Assembly (NCBI RefSeq): GCF_002735305.1
Contig: NZ_PDYG01000002.1
Span: forward strand, 1 to 43,357
From: Agathobacter ruminis
GTDB lineage: Bacteria > Bacillota > Clostridia > Lachnospirales > Lachnospiraceae
DNA: 43,357 nucleotides
Direction of reading: 5' to 3'
Position numbers and translations under genes: made by a program. Each line of letters starts with the position of its first letter. Positions within the stretch are counted from its first letter, which is position 1. Below the pieces are notes generated by a model. It saw only the letters and a list, made by a program, of their open reading frames with translations. It did no database searches and was not told where the DNA came from. Below are positions 1 to 8,169 of the stretch, in pieces.

Positions 1-1508
1 GCGGTTCGGCAGTGGATAATCAGGCTTGGTTTGATTTCACGGGACATCCGATTGTAACCGCCTCAATCTATCATTTGATCAGAACCGGAGCAACAACACC
101 GGTGAATGTATCCTCTGTTAAGGTGGATGATATCACAATCGAAATCGGAGATGCATCGGAGTTGGCACTTCCTGAGACAGCAACTGTTACCTATAGTACA
201 GGAACGACAGAAAGTGTTGCTGTGACATGGGAAGAGGGTGCACTCGAGGCAGCAATTGCAAGCGGAGTCGGAACCTATCAGATAAAAGGTAGTGTCACTG
301 CATTGAATAAAAATTTTGATGTGGTATTGAATTTGACAATTACACCAAATAATCTGATCGAAAACGGAAGCTTTGAGTCCGGATTGGATGGCTGGTCAGT
401 AACAGGTTTTAATACTTCGGATGCTTCATCTAATTCGCGTACGGGAAGAGGTTGCATGCATTTCTATACTGCAGATGCAGGTGCTACAATGACTGCAACC
501 TACCAGGTGACTGTAGATGCGGGAATCTATCGTTTATCAGCTTTTGTTCAGGGCGGCGGAAGCACAGAGAATGTGGATGTCATCACTGTTTCTGCAACCG
601 TTGGAGATGAGGTTTATTCCAATAGTGATGCAGTTTTGTCCGGTTGGAAGGTATGGTCAAATCCAACAGTGAATGATATTTTGGTTACAGAAGATCAGAC
701 AGTTCTTACTGTGACATTATCTTTGGCAAATACTACAGCCGGTGTTTGGGGCTCATTTGATGATGTGACATTGTATCGAACCGGAGATTATGCAGTGCAT
801 ACGCATACCTTTGCAAATCCGGTATTTAAATGGAGCAGTGATTATAGCAAATGTACCGTGACTTATACCTGTACAAATGATGCAGATCATACTGTAACTT
901 ATCCGGCAAAAGTGACGAAAAAGGTTACAGCTGCAACAACAAAGAGCAATGGTAAAATCGTATATACAGCGACTTATAATGGTGATAAGAGTACAAAGAC
1001 CGTTGTGATTAAGAAGATTAAATCCGTTGCACTTTCTAAGACCAGTGTGACCTATAACGGAAAGAGTCAGACTCCTTCCGTTACGGTTAAGGATGCAAAC
1101 GGTAAAACCATTAGCAGCAAGAACTACAAGGTAACATATACAAATAATAAAAAGGTTGGAACTGCAACGGTTACTGTTAAATTCAGCGGAAAATATTCAG
1201 GTACCGTTAAGAAAACATTTAAGATTTTGCCGAAAGCGACTGATATCAGTAAGGTCAAAGCAATCCGCGGAGGATACAAAATTACCTGGAAAAAGCAGAC
1301 TGCGGAAGTGACCGGATATCAGATTCAGTATTCAACCAGTAAGACTTATGCGAGCAATGTGAAAACATTGACCGTAAAAGGAACCAAAACCACTTCTAAA
1401 ACTGTGACCGGATTAAAGGCTAAAAAGAAATATTATGTCAGAATTCGAACCTATAAGGTTGTGAATGGAAAGAAATATTATTCTGCATGGCATGGATATA
1501 AGATTTAA
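1..1508 (+). CDS. Secreted modular polysaccharide-degrading protein, C-terminal part (probable GH53 endo-galactanase)
   Basis: The frame is open from the first bases of the window, so the gene begins upstream; the GTG at 12 is internal. The first ~28 visible residues (DNQAWFDFTGHP, then a few hydrophobic residues) resemble the extreme C-terminus of family GH53 arabinogalactan endo-beta-1,4-galactanases, which end in DNQALFD-like sequence. After this come a bacterial Ig-like domain (about residues 32-108), a galactose-binding-fold module starting NLIENGSFESG and ending near DDVTLYRTG (about 112-258), a Thr/Lys-rich linker or repeat region, an Ig-like module (about 335-405) and a fibronectin type III-like C-terminal domain (about 410-498). 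No sortase motif or SLH domain is visible. Such tails usually hold extracellular hydrolases near substrate or cell wall. The galactanase identity rests only on the short N-terminal match; a different glycoside hydrolase is possible. Confidence 0.6.
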   Translation, partial: GSAVDNQAWFDFTGHPIVTASIYHLIRTGATTPVNVSSVKVDDITIEIGDASELALPETATVTYSTGTTESVAVTWEEGALEAAIASGVGTYQIKGSVTALNKNFDVVLNLTITPNNLIENGSFESGLDGWSVTGFNTSDASSNSRTGRGCMHFYTADAGATMTATYQVTVDAGIYRLSAFVQGGGSTENVDVITVSATVGDEVYSNSDAVLSGWKVWSNPTVNDILVTEDQTVLTVTLSLANTTAGVWGSFDDVTLYRTGDYAVHTHTFANPVFKWSSDYSKCTVTYTCTNDADHTVTYPAKVTKKVTAATTKSNGKIVYTATYNGDKSTKTVVIKKIKSVALSKTSVTYNGKSQTPSVTVKDANGKTISSKNYKVTYTNNKKVGTATVTVKFSGKYSGTVKKTFKILPKATDISKVKAIRGGYKITWKKQTAEVTGYQIQYSTSKTYASNVKTLTVKGTKTTSKTVTGLKAKKKYYVRIRTYKVVNGKKYYSAWHGYKI

Positions 1509-1514
1509 ATGTTT

Positions 1515-1549
1515 GAGGACATATCAATTATGATATGTCCTCTTTTTTG
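1515..1549 (+). terminator. Intrinsic terminator of the secreted hydrolase gene
   Basis: A perfect 12-bp stem (GAGGACATATCA at 1515-1526 with TGATATGTCCTC at 1531-1542), a 4-nt loop and a run of six T follow the stop codon by 6 nt. Confidence 0.93.
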
Positions 1550-1584
1550 TTTGCGCGCCATGAACGCGTTTTTTAACAAAAAAA

Positions 1585-1656
1585 CACAATCCCACAATAA
1601 AAAACCACATAAAACCACATAAAAGACTTGACATCCACAAAAAGCCACACTATAAT
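1585..1656 (+). promoter_or_regulatory. Microcompartment operon promoter with phased CCACA repeats
   Basis: A consensus promoter has TTGACA at 1628-1633 and TATAAT at 1651-1656 with exactly 17 bp between. Across it lie five CCACA pentamers at 1592, 1605, 1615, 1635 and 1645, plus a CACA at 1585. Most intervals are 10 or 20 bp, so the copies face one side of the helix, and the last two sit inside the -35/-10 spacer. That layout fits an operator at which a repressor blocks RNA polymerase. The DeoR-family regulator encoded last in the operon (13649) is the obvious candidate. The binding assignment is inference. Confidence 0.8.
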
Positions 1657-1720
1657 AACATTAAAGTTGTATGAATGTGTTGGAAAATGTTGTTTTATAT
1701 GACATTTTGGGGTTGTAAAA

Positions 1721-4243
1721 ATGAAAAACTTTGATTTATCAAGATCTCCGAAGACGGAGAGAATTGCAAGATTGGTAGAGGATTTGTACGCGAAGATGCC
1801 GGAAATCGAATCTGCAAGAGCAGTGCTCTATACAGAATCATTCCGACAGACCGAGAACCAGCCGATGGTGCTGCGCAAAGCAAAAGCGTTTGCGCATGTG
1901 CTGGATCAGATTCCGATTATTATCCGCCCAAATGAACTGATTGTCGGAAGTTCGACATTGGCGCCGAGAGGATGCCAGACTTTTCCGGAATTTTCATTTG
2001 AATGGCTCGAGCAGGAATTTGACACGGTCGCGAATCGTGAGGCAGATCCTTTTTTTATTGCGGAAGAGACAAAAAAACAATTACATGAAGCTGACAAATA
2101 CTGGAAAGGACGCACGACCAGCGATTTGGCGCTCAGCTACATGTCGCCGGAAGCGATTCGGGCGCAAAACCATAACATTTTTACGGTCGGCAATTATTTT
2201 TACAATGGTGTAGGACATTTCACCGTGCAGTATTGGAAGGTGCTTGAACTTGGCATTGAGGGAATCATGCGCGAAGTCAAGGCGGAACTGGATACCGTGA
2301 AACCGTCCGATGCAGATTACGGAACCAAGAGCCGTATGCTCGAATCGTGTCTGATTGCCTGTGCCGGTATTATTCGATATGCAAACCGTTATGCAGCGCT
2401 GGCGAAGGAACTCGCGGCAAAGGAGACGAACAAAACACGCAAAGAGGAACTGCTTCGCATCGCAGAGAATTGCACACAGGTTCCTGAAAAGCCGGCACGC
2501 AATTTTTATGAAGCATGCCAAAGCTTCTGGTTCGTACAGCAGCTGATTCAGATGGAATCATCCGGACATTCGATTTCGCCGGGACGATTCGACCAATATA
2601 TGTATCCGTATTATCGGGCAGATCTCGAAGCGGGAGTAATCAATCATGATGATGCACAGGAATTGCTCGACTGCATCTGGGTGAAATTAAATGATTTAAA
2701 CAAATGCAGAGATGCGGAATCGGCAAAAGGATTTGCCGGATACAGTCTGTTTCAGAATCTGATTGTCGGAGGACAGGATGAGCAGGGACGCGATGCGACA
2801 AACGATTTGTCCTTTATGTGCATCGACGCTTCCATGCATGTATTTCTGCCGATGCCATCGCTTTCGATTCGTGTCTGGAATCAAAGTCCGCAGGAATTGT
2901 TGTTGCGGGCGGCGGAACTGACGAGAACGGGAATCGGACTGCCGGCTTATTACAATGACGAAGTGATTATTCCATCCCTGATGAGTCGGGGAATTCCATT
3001 GGAAGAGGCCAGAAATTACAGCATTATCGGATGTGTGGAACCGCAGGTGATGGGCAAGACACTCGGATGGCATGATGCGGCATTCTTTAATATGGTTCGC
3101 CCGATGGAACTGGTATTTACCGGTGGCGTGGATATGGGAGAACAGATCGGACCAAAGACCAAACCGGTGGAAGAAATGCAATCGTTCGAAGAATTCTTTG
3201 ATGCATATCAGGAGCAGATGAATTACTTTATCGGGTTGCTGGTCAATGCGGACAACGCTGTGGATCTTGCACATAGAGAACGCGCACCGCTTGCCTTTAT
3301 CTCGACTCTGATGGACGACTGCATCAAGAGAGGCAAGACGCCGGAACAGGGCGGCGCAATTTACAATTTCACGGGACCGCAGGGATTTGGCGTGGCGAAT
3401 ATTGCAGATTCGCTCTACACCGTCAAGAAGCTGGTCTTTGAAGATCACAGATGTACGCTTGCAGAATTAAAGCAGGCATTACGATACAATTTCGGAAAAG
3501 AAATCAATCCATTTATTGTCGCGCAGATTGCAGGAGATGTGACAAACAGTTTCCTGGCACAGCATGTGACACCGGAACCGGAGCTGGTTGCAAAAACCAC
3601 TCAGCAGGTGATTGCATCGGTATCGGAGCAGGACAGAAAACGAATGGAAGAAATCTATGAGATGATTCTGGATTTGCCGAAATTCGGCAATGACATTCCG
3701 GAAGTGGACGAAATCGGTCGCGAAGCGGCTTACTGTTATACCAGGCCGCTCCTGCAATACAGGAATCCGCGCGGCGGAATATTCCAGGCCGGCTTATATC
3801 CGGTATCTGCCAATGTACCGCTTGGATTCACATCCGGCGCATCGCCGGACGGACGCCTGGCCCGACAGCCTGTGGCTGACGGAGTTTCCCCTTCACAGGG
3901 ACGCGACGTAAACGGACCGACGGCGGCAGCCAATTCCGTTGCGATGCTGGATCACGGAATCGCATCAAACGGTACGCTGTACAATCAGAAATTCCATCCG
4001 ACAGCATTGGCGGGACAGGAAGGATTGATTAAATTTATCGATCTGATCCGCACATTCTTTGACCGGAAAGGCATGCATATGCAATTCAATGTGGTTTCGC
4101 GTGAGACCCTTTTGGATGCGCAGCAACATCCGGAAAATTATAAAGGACTGATTGTCCGTGTGGCAGGTTACAGTGCATTGTTTACAGGTCTTTCGAAGAG
4201 TCTGCAGGATGACATCATCAGCAGAACCGAGCAGGGACTATAG
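1721..4243 (+). CDS. Glycyl radical 1,2-propanediol dehydratase (B12-independent)
   Basis: This 840-residue enzyme is the signature enzyme of the locus. It dehydrates 1,2-propanediol to propionaldehyde by glycyl-radical chemistry, without cobalamin, and needs strict anaerobiosis. The active-site loop IIGCVEPQ places the thiyl cysteine at C438 and the general base at E440, as in diol and glycerol dehydratases. The C-terminal glycyl loop RVAGYSA puts the radical glycine at G816. Overall sequence closely follows the Roseburia-type propanediol dehydratase as I remember it. The N-terminus starts directly with the PFL-like domain (RLVEDLYAKMPEIESAR), and I see no encapsulation-peptide extension. 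It is first in the operon, 65 nt downstream of a consensus -10. Glycerol dehydratase activity is the main alternative; the aldolase in the operon favours propanediol. Confidence 0.92.
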   Translation: MKNFDLSRSPKTERIARLVEDLYAKMPEIESARAVLYTESFRQTENQPMVLRKAKAFAHVLDQIPIIIRPNELIVGSSTLAPRGCQTFPEFSFEWLEQEFDTVANREADPFFIAEETKKQLHEADKYWKGRTTSDLALSYMSPEAIRAQNHNIFTVGNYFYNGVGHFTVQYWKVLELGIEGIMREVKAELDTVKPSDADYGTKSRMLESCLIACAGIIRYANRYAALAKELAAKETNKTRKEELLRIAENCTQVPEKPARNFYEACQSFWFVQQLIQMESSGHSISPGRFDQYMYPYYRADLEAGVINHDDAQELLDCIWVKLNDLNKCRDAESAKGFAGYSLFQNLIVGGQDEQGRDATNDLSFMCIDASMHVFLPMPSLSIRVWNQSPQELLLRAAELTRTGIGLPAYYNDEVIIPSLMSRGIPLEEARNYSIIGCVEPQVMGKTLGWHDAAFFNMVRPMELVFTGGVDMGEQIGPKTKPVEEMQSFEEFFDAYQEQMNYFIGLLVNADNAVDLAHRERAPLAFISTLMDDCIKRGKTPEQGGAIYNFTGPQGFGVANIADSLYTVKKLVFEDHRCTLAELKQALRYNFGKEINPFIVAQIAGDVTNSFLAQHVTPEPELVAKTTQQVIASVSEQDRKRMEEIYEMILDLPKFGNDIPEVDEIGREAAYCYTRPLLQYRNPRGGIFQAGLYPVSANVPLGFTSGASPDGRLARQPVADGVSPSQGRDVNGPTAAANSVAMLDHGIASNGTLYNQKFHPTALAGQEGLIKFIDLIRTFFDRKGMHMQFNVVSRETLLDAQQHPENYKGLIVRVAGYSALFTGLSKSLQDDIISRTEQGL

Positions 4244-4268
4244 CAGGGACTGTACAACAGGAAAGGAT

Positions 4269-5072
4269 GTGAGGCTTATCGAAGATTACAATCTGATTCG
4301 GGGGCGTATCTTTGATATTCAAAGATACAGCATTCATGACGGGCCGGGAATCAGGACCATTGTCTTTTTAAAGGGATGTGTGCTCAGATGCAGGTGGTGC
4401 TGCAATCCGGAGTCACAGGAATATGACATCCAGACGGTAAATGCAAATGGCAAAACCCGAATTTACGGAGAAGATGTGACCGTGGCACAGGTGATGGAAA
4501 CCGTGATGCGCGATGCGGATTATTACCGCAGGAGCGGAGGCGGACTGACCCTGTCGGGAGGCGAGAGTCTACTGCAACCGGAATTCGCAAAAGGCCTTTT
4601 GATGGCTGCAAAGGATTATGGAATCGGAACAGCGCTTGAGAGTATGGCATGTGTGGATTATGAGGTGATTGCATCTGTTTTGCCTTATCTGGATACCTAT
4701 CTGATGGATATCAAACATATGAATCCGCAAAAGCACAAGGCATTCACCGGCAGAACCAATGAACTGATGCTTGAAAATGCCAGAAAGGTTGCCCAATCCG
4801 GACAAACAAATCTGATTATCCGGACCCCAGTGATTCCAACCTTCAACGATACGGTGGAAGAAATCAGAGCCATCGCGGAATTCGCAGATAAACTGCCGAA
4901 TGTGACGAGGCTGCATTTGCTTCCGTATCACAGGCTCGGGCAGGACAAATATCAATGGCTCGGCAGGAAATACGAGATGGGAGAAATCCTTCCACCGGAT
5001 CAGGAAAAAATGGAAATGTTGAAAAAAACGGTGGAATCAGTCTCAGGATTGGACTGCCGGATAGGAGGTTGA
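4269..5072 (+). CDS. Glycyl radical enzyme activating enzyme (radical SAM)
   Basis: It installs the glycyl radical on the preceding dehydratase using S-adenosylmethionine and a [4Fe-4S] cluster. The CxxxCxxC motif is C37, C41, C44 (GCVLRCRWC), preceded by the family signature FDIQRYSIHDGPGIRT; the glycine-rich SAM-binding strand LTLSGGE follows. From the chosen start the protein is 267 residues. The segment after C44 runs directly into the barrel, so the eight-cysteine ferredoxin insert common in dehydratase activases is absent and the layout is like PflA. I chose GTG at 4269 because AGGA lies 6 nt upstream and the product then begins close to the family signature. The frame is open upstream into the dehydratase gene (ATG at 4209 and 4152), so the start is uncertain. 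The stop precedes the next ATG by one base. Confidence 0.9.
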   Translation: MRLIEDYNLIRGRIFDIQRYSIHDGPGIRTIVFLKGCVLRCRWCCNPESQEYDIQTVNANGKTRIYGEDVTVAQVMETVMRDADYYRRSGGGLTLSGGESLLQPEFAKGLLMAAKDYGIGTALESMACVDYEVIASVLPYLDTYLMDIKHMNPQKHKAFTGRTNELMLENARKVAQSGQTNLIIRTPVIPTFNDTVEEIRAIAEFADKLPNVTRLHLLPYHRLGQDKYQWLGRKYEMGEILPPDQEKMEMLKKTVESVSGLDCRIGG

Positions 5073-5073
5073 A

Positions 5074-5445
5074 ATGTCAGAGTTGGAACAATTCGACAAC
5101 AGGACAAGGATTATACAGGAAAGTGTTCCGGGTCGACAGGTGACGCTGGCACATGTGATTGCCAGTCCGGATGAAATCCTCTATGAGAAACTCGGACTGG
5201 ATCCGCGAATCGATTACGCAAAAGCTGCCATCGGAGTCAGCACCGTGGTACCGTCGGAGACGGCCATCATCATGGCTGACATCGCATTGAAGGCAAGCGG
5301 TGTGACACTTGGTTTTGTGGACCGCTTCAGCGGTTCGCTCATCATCACCGGCACAGTCAGCGAAGTGCTTTCAGCAATGGAAGCGATGGAGGACTATGTC
5401 AGGGAAAAACTCGGATATACTGTCTGCCCGATTACAAAGACATGA
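5074..5445 (+). CDS. Microcompartment shell protein, EutS/PduU type (circularly permuted BMC-H)
   Basis: A 123-residue shell protein. RIIQESVPGRQVTLAHVIA at the N-terminus is the hallmark of the EutS/PduU family, in which the BMC fold is circularly permuted and the N-terminal strands can form a small barrel on the hexamer. LALKA-type helix residues and the C-terminal YTVCPITK also fit EutS. It should form minor hexameric facets of the propanediol-utilising compartment. GGAGG at 5065-5069 and the one-base gap to the activase stop suggest coupled translation. Its own stop overlaps the next start (ATGA). Confidence 0.93.
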   Translation: MSELEQFDNRTRIIQESVPGRQVTLAHVIASPDEILYEKLGLDPRIDYAKAAIGVSTVVPSETAIIMADIALKASGVTLGFVDRFSGSLIITGTVSEVLSAMEAMEDYVREKLGYTVCPITKT

Positions 5446-5870
5446 AAAAATTAATTCTGATGGGACGGAGCATGGCTGGAAAAACGACATTGACGCAGGC
5501 CTTGCGCGGTGAGGAAATCCGGTATTACAAGACGCAGGATGTCAAACATTACGAAAGCGTCATTGATACACCGGGAGAATATGCGCAGAGTCACCGCCTG
5601 GCAAAAGCGCTTGCGCTTTATACCTATGAGGCGGATGTGGTCGGAATCCTTTGTTCGGCGACCGAACCATATTCAATTTTTTCCCCGAATTGTACCAGTC
5701 AGGCCAATCGGGAATGCATCGGAATCGTGACCAAAATTGATCTGCCGAATGCCAATGTGCCACTCGCAGACAGATGGCTTCGCAATGCAGGTTGCAGAAC
5801 AATTTTTCATGTCGATTCCAAGCATGGCGTCGGGATTCAGGAAATCCTTGATTATTTACAGAGTCAGTAA
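5442..5870 (+). CDS. EutP/PduV-like small GTPase-fold protein
   Basis: 142 residues with a P-loop GRSMAGKT near residues 8-15, a switch-like DTPGEY (about 42-47) and a G4-like TKID, so it is a Ras-like P-loop NTPase of the EutP/PduV family. EutP has been reported as an acetate kinase, while PduV has been linked to compartment positioning; which role applies here cannot be read from sequence. The start codon overlaps the stop of the EutS-like gene by 4 nt. The EutS-EutP pairing is common in microcompartment operons. Confidence 0.88.
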   Translation: MKKLILMGRSMAGKTTLTQALRGEEIRYYKTQDVKHYESVIDTPGEYAQSHRLAKALALYTYEADVVGILCSATEPYSIFSPNCTSQANRECIGIVTKIDLPNANVPLADRWLRNAGCRTIFHVDSKHGVGIQEILDYLQSQ

Positions 5871-5903
5871 TTGAAATTCATATACAGCAGGAGGACATTT
5901 TTT

Positions 5904-6749
5904 ATGGTAAATGAATTGGAAATCAAAAAACAAATTTGTGAGATCGGAAAGCGCATCTATAACCGCAACATGGTAGCGGCAAACGATGGCAATATTTCTG
6001 TTAAATTGAACGATCATGAATTTCTTTGTACACCAACCGGTGTGTCAAAAGGATTTATGACTCCGGAATACATCTGCAAGGTAGATGAAAACGGAAATGT
6101 ATTGCAGGCAAACAAGGGATTTAAGCCATCTTCCGAAATTAAGATGCATATGCGTGTGTATCAGAAGAGACCGGATGTCGGATCTGTCGTTCACGCACAT
6201 CCTGTTTATGCAACCTCATTTGCAATCGCAGGAATTCCACTGACACAGCCGATTATGCCGGAGGCAGTCATTGCGCTCGGATGTGTACCGATTGCAGAAT
6301 ACGGTACACCATCGACCAACGAAATTCCGGACAATCTGGAAAAGTATCTGCCATATTTCGATGCAGTATTGCTTGAGAGCCATGGTGCATTAACCTGGAG
6401 CACCGATTTGCTTGCTGCATATCACAAGATGGAATCCGTAGAATTCTATGCACAGCTTCTGTATCAGTCAAAGATGCTCGGCGGACCGAAGGAATTTGAT
6501 GAGAAGAATATCAAGAGACTGTATGAGATTCGTCAGAAGTTTGGCATGCCGGGTAAGCATCCGGCAAATGTATGTCTGAACAAGACCGAGAAGATGAACT
6601 GCCACAATTGCGGATCCTGCGCAGACGAGTATGCAGGAATGCCGGGTTATCAGTACAACTTTGGCGGAGGCAGCTCTTGCGGCAATTGCGGAAGTGAAGA
6701 GAATGCAATTGCAGAGATTGTAAAGAAAGTCATCGCAGAAATGAAATAG
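5904..6749 (+). CDS. fucA: Class II aldolase, L-fuculose/L-rhamnulose-1-phosphate aldolase, with cysteine-rich encapsulation tail
   Basis: This zinc aldolase splits fuculose- or rhamnulose-1-phosphate into DHAP and L-lactaldehyde, the precursor of 1,2-propanediol. Residues 1-215 are the catalytic domain: GNIS substrate loop, TPTGVSKG phosphate loop, SSEIKMH with the catalytic Glu, HAHP zinc ligands and ESHGAL with the third His. After the core comes an unusual linker with C233, C236, C239 (CHNCGSC) and C259, C262 (CGNC), then an amphipathic helix NAIAEIVKKVIAEMK that has the form of a C-terminal encapsulation peptide. The start is ATG 5904, with GGAGG at 5890-5894; the frame is also open from a TTG at 5871. 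Its presence defines the GRM5 type. Whether the cysteines bind metal is unknown. Confidence 0.9.
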   Translation: MVNELEIKKQICEIGKRIYNRNMVAANDGNISVKLNDHEFLCTPTGVSKGFMTPEYICKVDENGNVLQANKGFKPSSEIKMHMRVYQKRPDVGSVVHAHPVYATSFAIAGIPLTQPIMPEAVIALGCVPIAEYGTPSTNEIPDNLEKYLPYFDAVLLESHGALTWSTDLLAAYHKMESVEFYAQLLYQSKMLGGPKEFDEKNIKRLYEIRQKFGMPGKHPANVCLNKTEKMNCHNCGSCADEYAGMPGYQYNFGGGSSCGNCGSEENAIAEIVKKVIAEMK

Positions 6750-6762
6750 AGGAGAGCATATC

Positions 6763-8154
6763 GTGGAAATTACCGAAAGTCAGATTAAAAGCATAGTCGG
6801 TGCAGTGATGGCAAAGATGCAGCTGGGTGAAGATACCGGAAATATGCATGGTATCTTTTCGGATATGAACGAGGCAATTGAGCAGGCCAAGAGGGCACAG
6901 AAACAGGTGCGTGTCCTGTCGATGGATCAGCGTGAAAAGATTATTTCCATCATTCGCCGCAAAATCAAAGAAAATGCAGAAACCCTCGCCAGAATGGGCG
7001 TGGAGGAAACCGGAATGGGCAATGTCGGCGACAAGATTTTAAAGCATATGCTTGTCGCAGAAAAAACACCGGGTACGGAAGATATTCGGACAGAGGCGTG
7101 GTCGGGAGACCGTGGACTGACACTTGTTGAGATGGGACCATTCGGCGTCATCGGTGCAATCACACCATGTACCAACCCTTCGGAAACCGTATTATGCAAT
7201 ACGATGGGAATGCTCGCAGGAGGCAATACCGTGGTCTTCAATCCGCATCCGCAGGCAATCCGTACATCGATGTTTGCAATCAATCTGTTGAATGAAGCAT
7301 CGCTCGAAGCCGGCGGGCCGGATAACATTGCAGTGACGGTACAGCAGCCAACCTTAAAGACAAGCGAGATCATGATGAAACACAAAGATATTCCGTTGAT
7401 TGTCGCAACCGGCGGACCTGGCGTGGTCACCGCAGTTTTATCCAGCGGCAAGAGAGGAATCGGAGCAGGCGCAGGAAATCCACCGGCGCTTGTGGATGAG
7501 ACGGCGGATATCGCAAAGGCTGCGGCAGATATCGTCAACGGATGTACGTTTGACAACAACCTGCCATGTATTGCCGAAAAGGAAGTAGTTGCAGTAGACA
7601 GTATCTGCGACGAACTGATGCGTGATATGGTACAGGAACAGGGATGTTATCTCGCTTCCAAAGAAGTGCAGGATAAGCTTGTGCATACTGTGATGGATGA
7701 AAAAGGACGCCTCAATCGCAAATGCGTCGGACGCAGCGCCAAGGCATTGCTTGCAATGGTGGGCATTGAGGTACCGGACAACATCCGCTGCATCACATTT
7801 GAAGGACCAAAAGAGCATCCGTTGATTGCAACGGAACTGATGATGCCGATTCTTGGTGTGGTTCGCGCAAAGAATTTTGAAGATGCAGTAGAACAGGCTG
7901 TATGGCTTGAGCATGGCAACCGCCATAGCGCACATATCCATTCCAAGAATGTGGATCGCATCACTTATTATGCAAGGGAGATGGATACCGCAATTCTGGT
8001 CAAGAACGGACCAAGCTATGCCGCATTGGGATTCGGAGGCGAAGGCTTCCCGACCTTTACGATTGCAAGCCGTACCGGAGAAGGACTGACCAGTGCTGCA
8101 ACATTTACAAAGAGACGCAGATGTACAATGTCGGATAGTTTGTGCATCCGCTAA
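6763..8154 (+). CDS. pduP: CoA-acylating propionaldehyde dehydrogenase (PduP-like)
   Basis: 463 residues; it oxidises propionaldehyde with NAD+ and CoA to propionyl-CoA inside the compartment. The N-terminal helix EITESQIKSIVGAVMAKMQ is a classic encapsulation peptide, followed by a linker and the aldehyde dehydrogenase fold. The catalytic cysteine is C269 in the context NNLPC, as in PduP and EutE. FGVIGAITPCTNP is the cofactor-binding segment. The start is GTG 6763 with GGAG at 6751-6754. It lies 13 nt after the aldolase and is followed by the alcohol dehydrogenase, so the oxidising and reducing arms of aldehyde dismutation are adjacent. Confidence 0.93.
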   Translation: MEITESQIKSIVGAVMAKMQLGEDTGNMHGIFSDMNEAIEQAKRAQKQVRVLSMDQREKIISIIRRKIKENAETLARMGVEETGMGNVGDKILKHMLVAEKTPGTEDIRTEAWSGDRGLTLVEMGPFGVIGAITPCTNPSETVLCNTMGMLAGGNTVVFNPHPQAIRTSMFAINLLNEASLEAGGPDNIAVTVQQPTLKTSEIMMKHKDIPLIVATGGPGVVTAVLSSGKRGIGAGAGNPPALVDETADIAKAAADIVNGCTFDNNLPCIAEKEVVAVDSICDELMRDMVQEQGCYLASKEVQDKLVHTVMDEKGRLNRKCVGRSAKALLAMVGIEVPDNIRCITFEGPKEHPLIATELMMPILGVVRAKNFEDAVEQAVWLEHGNRHSAHIHSKNVDRITYYAREMDTAILVKNGPSYAALGFGGEGFPTFTIASRTGEGLTSAATFTKRRRCTMSDSLCIR

Positions 8155-8169
8155 AAAGGAGGAAACAAG

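Noticed and set aside
2696-3448. Minus-strand open frame of 250 codons inside the dehydratase gene
   Set aside because: It is antisense to a highly conserved enzyme, with no start signal and no recognisable domain.
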